A stretch of 11,506 nt of DNA from assembly GCA_003488965.1 (NCBI GenBank), contig DNJW01000364.1:1-11506 (forward strand), read 5' to 3'. Source of the DNA: Lachnospiraceae bacterium (GTDB lineage Bacteria; Bacillota; Clostridia; Lachnospirales; Lachnospiraceae). The translations under genes were made by a program, and so were the position numbers. Positions 5,678 through 11,506 of the stretch are shown piece after piece. How positions within the stretch are numbered: the first letter of the stretch is position 1; every line of letters starts with the position of its first letter. The notes below the pieces were generated by a model. It was not told the DNA's origin. It saw only the letters and a list, made by a program, of their open reading frames with translations, and ran no database searches.

Positions 5678-7017
5678 ATTTTACACCTCATATCTATCTG
5701 ACAACTCCCTCTTTTCACCGGACCATACGGCATTCTATCCGTCACCTCGATATTCTCCCATCCGTCCAAAGCGTACATATCAATCGCTTTCCACTTCGTA
5801 TCACAATAGTTATAATCCGGATACAATGCTACTTTCCTACATTTTGCCATCTTCAGGACATCACAAATGCCGCTTCGAATTCCGATGAATGTTCCAGCCC
5901 ACTCTACCACCGATTGCATCTCTGAGATTGCCGGACTGATTGGCACTGTATTGGCAAGCGGCTTTTCCGTTCCTACTACATTCGTAAAGCATTGGTATCC
6001 CTTTTTCAGATAGCTATCCACAATTTCTTCCCACATAGTATCCGACAATTCTGTCACTGATTTCGCATAAGGCGAAAGCACTACTGCCTCCCCCTTCTTC
6101 ATCTGTCCCAAGTCTGCATATTTGTTCAGGTAAACTGGCACACATGCCTTTGTACCTATAGGCAATCCGAACACCCCACAGCAATATATCTGCTCTAAAG
6201 GAATACACCTTGCATACAGGGCTTTATGCAGATTCACCGCATAAGGCCTGTCCTGATGCGCAATGAAAAAATCGGTATTTTTTGTATACAAAACAGCCTG
6301 TACGATTTGATCCATTTCTTCCTGCGGCAAAATTTCTATTCTATAATCTCCAAAAATCTGCACAACCTCCGCGCAGGCTTTCCCTATCACACCAATGACA
6401 CAGTTGTCAAATCCACATCTGTATATTCTCCTTTTTTCCAAAAAATGCGGAAGATAGGCCATTGCAAGATAGACATCTCCCAGTGCTGGAAAAGGGCATA
6501 AAATCGCGAAACATTTCGGATGTCTCCTTTTCATCTCCTCGAGCAGCTGTCTCCCTCTTTCTAACCTGATTTTCTTACGCAGAATAGTTTCTTCCGCTAA
6601 AGAATACTCCGCATATGTATTATAATCAGCCAATCTGTAGACAGCCCCTTGATAGCCCAAGCGCCTTAGCTGATCGGCCATCTCCGCATAAGCCCTTGCC
6701 ACAATGCATACTACCGTCCCTTCCGACGCCTCCGCCTGAATTGTCTCTGGCGCCCGGATAGCAATTCCGCTATACTCCTTCCCCTGCTTCGCCTCATTAT
6801 TATCCAGGATTGCTTTGATGGAAAGCCCTTTCGCCAGCAGCACCTTCGCCAGCTCTTCTGTCGCATTGCAGTGTCCGAACAGATATATCTTTTTATTCTG
6901 AATAAGTCCGTTTTGAAGCAATGTGTCCAGATTTGACATCATCTCTTCGTAATGCAGCTTGTCCATGGTAAAATCTGCTTCCTTCCATCCAAAGTCAGGC
7001 AATGTGGCCAGAGACAT
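5662..7017 (-). CDS. Putative GT-B glycosyltransferase with N-terminal Rossmann-like domain
   Basis: This 451-residue protein has no family I can name with certainty. Residues about 43-131 form a Rossmann-like domain (KKIYLFGHCNATEELAKVL, then IKAILDNNEAKQGKEYSGI) related to the N-terminal domain of the neighbouring FkbM protein. Residues about 168-430 look like a GT-B fold: FAILCPFPALGDVYLAMAYL (170-189) resembles the start of heptosyltransferase-type (GT9-like) enzymes, and FIGIRSGICDVLKMAKC (377-393) resembles their C-terminal donor-binding segment. I infer a glycosyltransferase working on a cytoplasmic lipid-linked acceptor. The ATG at 7017 has GGGGAGG five bases upstream; an in-frame upstream start would overlap the FkbM gene and lacks such a site. 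The stop overlaps the epimerase gene. A non-enzymatic or modified-donor role cannot be excluded. Confidence 0.55.
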   Translation of the reverse strand: MSLATLPDFGWKEADFTMDKLHYEEMMSNLDTLLQNGLIQNKKIYLFGHCNATEELAKVLLAKGLSIKAILDNNEAKQGKEYSGIAIRAPETIQAEASEGTVVCIVARAYAEMADQLRRLGYQGAVYRLADYNTYAEYSLAEETILRKKIRLERGRQLLEEMKRRHPKCFAILCPFPALGDVYLAMAYLPHFLEKRRIYRCGFDNCVIGVIGKACAEVVQIFGDYRIEILPQEEMDQIVQAVLYTKNTDFFIAHQDRPYAVNLHKALYARCIPLEQIYCCGVFGLPIGTKACVPVYLNKYADLGQMKKGEAVVLSPYAKSVTELSDTMWEEIVDSYLKKGYQCFTNVVGTEKPLANTVPISPAISEMQSVVEWAGTFIGIRSGICDVLKMAKCRKVALYPDYNYCDTKWKAIDMYALDGWENIEVTDRMPYGPVKRGSCQIDMRCKICSSN

Positions 7018-7022
7018 CGCTG

Positions 7023-7029
7023 CCTCCCC
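7023..7029 (-). promoter_or_regulatory. Ribosome binding site fixing the start of the GT-B-like gene
   Basis: GGGGAGG on the minus strand is five bases before the ATG at 7017, which places the start 22 bases after the FkbM stop rather than inside the FkbM gene. Confidence 0.75.
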
Positions 7030-7039
7030 TGATTCATAT

Positions 7040-8125
7040 CTACTCTGTCCAGGCATAAAGCACGGTATCATCTAACTGGTAGGAATGCTGCCGGACTGCT
7101 ATTTTATATTCTGGTACTAAGGACTTTATAAGTAACGGAATAGAATAAAAGTCCACCGCATTATGATAAATACATACAGCCAATCTCGGTCTCCATTTTC
7201 TTATGCTCTCGCTCGCACCTAACAACATTTTATACTCATATCCTTCAATATCAGCTTTCAGAAAAGAGATTTGCCCTATCTTCATTTCATCAATAGCAAC
7301 GACCTGACAATTCTCTCCTGAATCGCTATTGTCAACTATTTTTGAACCCAAACCATTGTTTTTTTCATAAGCTTCAACTCCCTTTAACGTCATTTCATTA
7401 CTTACTGCATACTGATAGAGCTCTATCGCATCTCTATTTATATGCCATTCATCCTGTAAACGTTCAACCCTTCTTTGCATCGCTTCAAAGTTTTTCTTAT
7501 CAGGCTCAAACGCAGCTATCTTTTCAAACACACCATCTTTCTTCCATATATATTCCTCTACTGTATCACCTACAAAAGCCCCACAATCAACAAACACTTC
7601 CTTAGGATTTCTCATTCTAAATTTGGGCAAGGCAAAATATTGGTTTTCACAAAATAATGACTCTTTAATATCGCTTCCAGCCATCCTGGCCTCAACTAAA
7701 CTATAATAAGTCTCTTTTGAAGAATCATCTTCCAAATCATCAAAAACTTTTAAAAGTTCCTGTGCATGCATCTTAAAAATAATTTCGTCTATATGGAAGA
7801 AATTTACTCCCAATTCAGTTAATTGAGCAGACAGGCTTCTTATTATATCCGGTTGTGGTGAGCATATCAGCACACTTACGTCTTTTTTAATGCTTTGCAG
7901 TTCTAATGGCGAAACAATTCTTTTCCCACAAAATTCCTTCCCCCACTTCTTAGAATCATTATCAACATATGCTTCAATAGAAAATCCTTCCCCTTCCAAT
8001 CGTTTTAACCCTTCCTGGTACAAAAAAGCCGTATTTCCCGTCCCCCATATAAATACTCTCTCTTTAATAGATACTTGCGGCAGCAACAATTCCTCTAAAC
8101 ATTTTCTCAGATTAGCATCATACAT
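7040..8125 (-). CDS. FkbM-family methyltransferase with N-terminal Rossmann-like domain
   Basis: This 361-residue protein has two domains. Residues about 22-115 hold a Rossmann-like fold (RVFIWGTGNTAFLYQEGL, then IEAYVDNDSKKWGKEFCGK) like that of the next gene's product. Residues about 175-361 are an FkbM-type SAM-dependent methyltransferase: EVFVDCGAFVGDT (176-188, SAM-binding motif I), AAFEPDKKNF (204-213, motif II with E207) and FLKADIEGYEYKMLLGA (288-304, the family signature). FkbM enzymes O-methylate hydroxyls on polyketides and sugars, so I infer methylation of a glycan sugar or its nucleotide precursor. The ATG at 8125 was chosen because GGAGG lies eight bases upstream; a longer frame starting at 8215 would overlap the SDR gene by 67 bases. 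The gene is visibly more AT-rich than the genes further downstream. Confidence 0.85.
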   Translation of the reverse strand: MYDANLRKCLEELLLPQVSIKERVFIWGTGNTAFLYQEGLKRLEGEGFSIEAYVDNDSKKWGKEFCGKRIVSPLELQSIKKDVSVLICSPQPDIIRSLSAQLTELGVNFFHIDEIIFKMHAQELLKVFDDLEDDSSKETYYSLVEARMAGSDIKESLFCENQYFALPKFRMRNPKEVFVDCGAFVGDTVEEYIWKKDGVFEKIAAFEPDKKNFEAMQRRVERLQDEWHINRDAIELYQYAVSNEMTLKGVEAYEKNNGLGSKIVDNSDSGENCQVVAIDEMKIGQISFLKADIEGYEYKMLLGASESIRKWRPRLAVCIYHNAVDFYSIPLLIKSLVPEYKIAVRQHSYQLDDTVLYAWTE

Positions 8126-8133
8126 TTTGCTAT

Positions 8134-8138
8134 CCTCC
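8134..8138 (-). promoter_or_regulatory. Ribosome binding site fixing the FkbM gene start
   Basis: GGAGG on the minus strand is eight bases before the ATG at 8125. It removes 30 residues from the longest open frame and leaves a 23-base gap after the SDR gene. Confidence 0.8.
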
Positions 8139-8148
8139 AATCTCAAAA

Positions 8149-9072
8149 TCATTCTTTTATCAATGATTGTATGTACTTTGATACCCCTTCCCGAAAAGAT
8201 GTTGTCGGTTTCCACCCGGTATCTTTTGTCACTTCACTTATGTCCGCACACAAAAACATAACCTGGTTCTCGGCATATTCAAGTTCTCCTATTCCCAATT
8301 CCAATTGGGGATTTATCAAGTCCCGAATCTCATAGAGATACTCCTTTAAAGGTTTAGCATGACCACTTCCTAAAACATAGATTTTTCCGTCAATCCCCTT
8401 TTCCGCTATAAGCCTGAAAGCAACCGCTATATCCTCGCTATACAGATAGTCCCAGTATTGTTCACCTCTCGTTGATTGAATTCTTTCACCACTTATACAC
8501 TTTCGTAAAACAGATGAAATGAAACTGTCCTTTCCATCATTAGGTCCATAAACACTGAGAATCCTTGTCCAAATATGCCGAATTCCCAATTGGTGGGCGT
8601 AATCCCTCGTCATTTGCCCTGCGCATAACTTTGCGTATCCATATCCAAGTTCCGGAAAAGCAGGCATATCTGCTTTAAGAGGATGTTCATGCCTTCCATA
8701 TTCTGCCTGGGACCCCGCCCCGATAAATGTATGGCATCCCAGCCTTTTGGCCAATCCAACCGCATCTAAAGCAAACTTTATATTTTCTGTCTGCAAATAC
8801 ATATCATTCCGGCCCGTTCCCGCAGCCCCTTGCCAAGCCAAATGAAAGAACACATCATATGTATCTCCTGCCTCCAACTTCAGTGTATGTAATTGCTGTA
8901 ACGAGCAAAAACAAATAGTAACTAATGGACTTTCCGGGATAACAAAATTGCGTTCAGAATCCTTCCTGGTTAAAACTAATGTTTCGATACCACGGCTGGT
9001 CAACTCCTTAATCAATGCTGTTCCTATGGCTCCTGTCGCCCCTGTTATCACTGCTTTCTTCACAACATCCAT
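8149..9072 (-). CDS. NAD(P)-dependent nucleotide-sugar epimerase/dehydratase (extended SDR)
   Basis: This 307-residue extended short-chain dehydrogenase/reductase carries the dinucleotide-binding motif TGATGAIG (10-17), FFHLAW (75-80), the catalytic region GAGSQAEYG (118-126, S121) and YGYAK (144-148, the YxxxK pair). RILSVYGPND and a C-terminal GWKPTTSFREGV segment, typical of the family, follow. Members epimerise, dehydrate or reduce nucleotide sugars; the exact reaction cannot be read off. The gene begins 13 bases inside the end of the ThDP enzyme gene, with GAGAGGAG upstream, so the two are probably translationally coupled. I infer that it processes the product of the ThDP enzyme, for example by reducing a ketone. 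This would parallel yersiniose synthesis, in which the AHAS-like YerE is followed by the reductase YerF. A 4-epimerase on a different sugar is the alternative. Confidence 0.85.
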   Translation of the reverse strand: MDVVKKAVITGATGAIGTALIKELTSRGIETLVLTRKDSERNFVIPESPLVTICFCSLQQLHTLKLEAGDTYDVFFHLAWQGAAGTGRNDMYLQTENIKFALDAVGLAKRLGCHTFIGAGSQAEYGRHEHPLKADMPAFPELGYGYAKLCAGQMTRDYAHQLGIRHIWTRILSVYGPNDGKDSFISSVLRKCISGERIQSTRGEQYWDYLYSEDIAVAFRLIAEKGIDGKIYVLGSGHAKPLKEYLYEIRDLINPQLELGIGELEYAENQVMFLCADISEVTKDTGWKPTTSFREGVSKYIQSLIKE

Positions 9073-10835
9073 CTTTCGAGTTCGCTCCTCTCGAGTAATG
9101 GTATCATATCCTCAATAGAATAACTTTCCATTTGTCCTTGAGCATTCATAAAATTACATTGCTTTGGCAAAATCTTCTGCGTAATATCTGCACGAAATAC
9201 GCACACGGCAGGTCCATCCGCAGACAAGACCTCGTAAACCTGCTCCGCAAGATGCTCTTCGCTTTCTATATAAAAAGCCTGTATGGAAAACGCTTCCGCG
9301 ATTTTCTTGATATTGGGCAATGTAAGTCCTGAATCTATGGTACATCCTGTCAGTTTTCCTTTAAAATTACCATTTTGCGACTGGTAAATCATACTGTATC
9401 CCTGATTATCTGCCACGAAAATCTTTACAGGCAATTGAAGGCGTTTGATAACTTCCAGCTCCTGCATATTCATCACGATACTGCCATCCCCGGTTACACA
9501 AATTGTGCGTCTCCCCCCTGAACCAATACAGCTTCCAACAGATGCTGGTACATCATACCCCATTGCTGCCATGCTCTTATTGAGGAACGCCCTTTGCCCT
9601 CTTTTTAAACGTAATGCCTTCATGGCAATATCCACCGTTGTTCCAGAACTTGTAAATTGATATATATCATCCGCTGACATCTGTTTTGACAGTTCATCAA
9701 TCAAATGGTAGGTACTGACAAATCCATTCCTCGGCTCCTGCTCCGGAATAAAAACAGGAAAATGCTTCTTCACCTTTCTGCAATGAGCTATCCAATCACT
9801 GTTATCCTTTCCGCTGAATTCTCCAATGCGTTCCAATACAGCTTTGATAAACAGTTGAGCATCTGCGGCAATCTTTAAGTCGGGATGTAGATTTTTCTTA
9901 TCCATTTCATATGGATCGATGTCAACCATAATATGCACAGCATTTTTTAAAAAACCCTCAAAATTATAACCGCTATTCAAAAGGCTTAATCTTGTTCCTA
10001 TCGAAAGCACAAAATCCGCACTTTGCTGAATCAGATTGGCACTACGATGCCCAACAGCACCCGGACGTCCAAAATAGAAGGGATGATCTTCTTCAATTAA
10101 ATCCACGCCATTCCAGGATGTTAATACCGGAATTTTAAGTTCCCATATCAATTCCCTCATTGATTCTACTGCATGGGATAACCGTATGCCATTTCCGATA
10201 ATTAAAACAGGTCGTTTTGCCTGCTTCCAAAACCCAGTAAGCTTAGAGATATCCTCTTCTCTTATAGGGTTGGCAGACGGATTAGGCACATGAAACCCTT
10301 TTTGAGCATCCGGATATATTTCTGCCGCCTGAATATCTAACGGAATGTCAAGCCATACTGGCCCTGGTCTGCCATCCAACGCAACGGCTACTGCCTTCTC
10401 CAAAGAACAACGAATCTCTTTTTCATCCTGAATCTGCACCGCATACTTTGCATATGGCCTGGCCATTGATATAATATCTACTTCCTGAATGCCGAATTGA
10501 CGAATCTTTTGATTCCCTACCAAATCTGCCCGCTTAGCCTGCCCGGATATAAAGATTACCGGAATCGAATCCATATAGGCGCCAGCCAAAGCAGTCAGCG
10601 CATTTGTCCCCCCCGGGCCACTTGTTACAAGACATACCCCAATTCCCTCCCGAATCCGTGCATAAGCTTCTGCCGCAACAGCCGCGCCTTGTTCATGCAG
10701 CATGAACACGCCCTTCAAACGCTTATTTCTTCCCAGGGAATCATTCAAATGCATCGCTCCTCCCCCGGTCACACAGAAAACATCTGTAACTCCTAATCCT
10801 GCAATAAAATCCATAATATAGTCTGATGCTTTCAT
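9060..10835 (-). CDS. ThDP-dependent acetolactate-synthase-like enzyme
   Basis: This is a full-length (591-residue) member of the acetohydroxyacid synthase/benzoylformate decarboxylase family. It shows FCVTGGGAMHLNDSL (20-34), LHEQGAAVAAEAYAR (46-60) with the cofactor-activating glutamate E48, TSGPGGTNAL, and the ThDP/magnesium motif starting at GDGS (449-452) and ending at N477 in ADNQGYSMIY. The N-terminal Pyr, central and C-terminal PP domains are in the usual order. The C-terminus (SIEDMIPLLERSEL) resembles the tails of such proteins in surface glycan clusters. There is no ilvN or other branched-chain amino acid gene nearby, so a housekeeping IlvB role is unlikely. By analogy with YerE, which adds a two-carbon unit from pyruvate to a CDP-keto-sugar, I infer C-C bond formation on a sugar or sugar precursor. 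The ATG has TGGAG five bases upstream and lies 12 bases after the preceding stop. Confidence 0.88.
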   Translation of the reverse strand: MKASDYIMDFIAGLGVTDVFCVTGGGAMHLNDSLGRNKRLKGVFMLHEQGAAVAAEAYARIREGIGVCLVTSGPGGTNALTALAGAYMDSIPVIFISGQAKRADLVGNQKIRQFGIQEVDIISMARPYAKYAVQIQDEKEIRCSLEKAVAVALDGRPGPVWLDIPLDIQAAEIYPDAQKGFHVPNPSANPIREEDISKLTGFWKQAKRPVLIIGNGIRLSHAVESMRELIWELKIPVLTSWNGVDLIEEDHPFYFGRPGAVGHRSANLIQQSADFVLSIGTRLSLLNSGYNFEGFLKNAVHIMVDIDPYEMDKKNLHPDLKIAADAQLFIKAVLERIGEFSGKDNSDWIAHCRKVKKHFPVFIPEQEPRNGFVSTYHLIDELSKQMSADDIYQFTSSGTTVDIAMKALRLKRGQRAFLNKSMAAMGYDVPASVGSCIGSGGRRTICVTGDGSIVMNMQELEVIKRLQLPVKIFVADNQGYSMIYQSQNGNFKGKLTGCTIDSGLTLPNIKKIAEAFSIQAFYIESEEHLAEQVYEVLSADGPAVCVFRADITQKILPKQCNFMNAQGQMESYSIEDMIPLLERSELERWML

Positions 10836-10847
10836 TCCGACTCCACT

Positions 10848-11506
10848 CTACTCATATATACTTTCTGTCAAAAATACCACTTGCATTGTTTGTTCTGTAG
10901 CCCGCCTGAAATCTGAAAACATATCTTTTATTTCTTTATTTAATTCATCCCATTTATTGTCAGGATTCAATGTCGGAAGATTTACATCAAAATAGCTTTC
11001 ATTATATGCTGTTCTGAATCCATCAAATCCCGCAATATGCACGTGATGGCACCCTAATCTGTTCATCATACGCAGGCATAAAATGACAGCATTATCGAAA
11101 TGCTCCCAACCACGTTTGATAACAAGATTGAAATTAATAATCAGTTCATCATCCTCCCCATGCGTTTTGATATTTGACAGTAAAATTTTAGGGATTTTAT
11201 TGAATTGATCCAAATAAGCTACCCTGGCATATTCATATCGAACCATATTCGTAAAGAACACATATCCATATTGATATCGAGGATGAATCGCATTTACTGC
11301 AATAACAATGGGATTTTCTCTTTGTATAAAACTTTTTATTCGTTCCTCATGGCTATCAAGCGATTTCCCTGGTGCCAACAACAATACCTTTCTATTTATC
11401 ATTTCTTTTTTTAATTTTTCCAAAACCATACTATCATCAATTATACGATTTTGATTTTCTATATATCTGTTTTCCAATAAATCATAATCATACTGTCTTC
11501 TTTCCG
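10848..11506 (-). CDS. C-terminal part of a probable aldolase-fused protein (cut by window edge)
   Basis: The frame is open to the window edge. Before a TTG codon at 11477 the codons read ERRQYDYDL, with no stop and no ATG, so the true start lies outside. The visible part (about 219 residues) has a short charged linker followed by a Rossmann-like domain: KVLLLAPGKSLDSHEERI, PIVIAVNAIHPRYQYGYVFF, then LGCHHVHIAGFDGF. This resembles the DUF115/MptE-like domain that I recall at the C-terminus of HMGL-type aldolases encoded beside ThDP enzymes in glycan clusters. I therefore infer that the missing N-terminus is an aldolase, but no aldolase motif is visible here. The gene is very AT-rich and is followed after 12 bases by the ThDP enzyme gene. 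A stand-alone protein starting at the TTG is possible but less likely. Confidence 0.6.
   Translation of the reverse strand, partial: ERRQYDYDLLENRYIENQNRIIDDSMVLEKLKKEMINRKVLLLAPGKSLDSHEERIKSFIQRENPIVIAVNAIHPRYQYGYVFFTNMVRYEYARVAYLDQFNKIPKILLSNIKTHGEDDELIINFNLVIKRGWEHFDNAVILCLRMMNRLGCHHVHIAGFDGFRTAYNESYFDVNLPTLNPDNKWDELNKEIKDMFSDFRRATEQTMQVVFLTESIYE

Noticed and set aside
8126..8215. Longer FkbM start at 8215
   Set aside because: It would overlap the SDR gene by 67 bases, and the added residues are not family-like; a strong GGAGG precedes the ATG at 8125.
9060..10835. Housekeeping acetolactate synthase (ilvB)
   Set aside because: No regulatory subunit or branched-chain amino acid gene is nearby; the setting is a glycan cluster and the tail resembles cluster-specific ThDP enzymes.

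Overview
The window looks like the interior of a large cell-surface glycan (capsule or teichoic-acid-like) biosynthesis cluster from a Gram-positive Clostridia genome, most likely Lachnospiraceae. I infer this from strong GGAGG-type ribosome binding sites, tightly stacked genes, and a characteristic CDP-glycerol-transferase-like protein with a helical N-terminus. No phage, transposon, CRISPR, tRNA or rRNA signal was seen. Every supported gene is on the minus strand, so transcription runs from high to low coordinates. Both ends of the window cut through genes.

Upstream module (about 11.5 to 5.66 kb): the 3' end of a gene whose C-terminal domain resembles that fused to HMGL-type aldolases in glycan clusters; an acetolactate-synthase-like ThDP enzyme; an SDR-type nucleotide-sugar epimerase/dehydratase; an FkbM methyltransferase; and a putative GT-B glycosyltransferase. 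The last two share a related N-terminal Rossmann-like domain. The set suggests making, O-methylating and transferring an unusual, possibly branched or carbon-extended, sugar.

Middle module (about 5.68 to 2.72 kb): a ribulose-phosphate 3-epimerase family protein, an IspD/TarI-type cytidylyltransferase and a CDP-glycerol glycerophosphotransferase-like protein. Together they suggest conversion of a pentose phosphate or polyol phosphate to a CDP-linked donor and its transfer. A 138-base gap between the first two genes holds a good sigma70-like promoter whose -35 box lies inside a perfect inverted repeat.

Downstream module (about 2.7 to 0.19 kb): a fused nucleotidyltransferase/APH-type kinase, a KdsD-like SIS sugar-phosphate isomerase and a small HAD phosphatase. 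These four activities match the logic of the bacterial NDP-heptose route (isomerase, anomeric kinase, phosphatase, nucleotidyltransferase) but use different protein families. With the pentose-phosphate epimerase nearby, an NDP-pentose such as NDP-arabinose is an attractive product. A further gene, cut by the left edge, begins with a GTG that overlaps the phosphatase stop codon.

Overlaps and short gaps (ATGA, GTGA, 13- and 16-base overlaps, gaps of 12 to 28 bases) suggest one long operon with an internal promoter. Base composition changes sharply along the window, from about 20-32% GC in sampled lines of the upstream genes to about 65% in the epimerase, as in mosaic surface-polysaccharide loci. 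No initiating sugar-phosphate transferase, flippase, polymerase or transporter lies inside the window.
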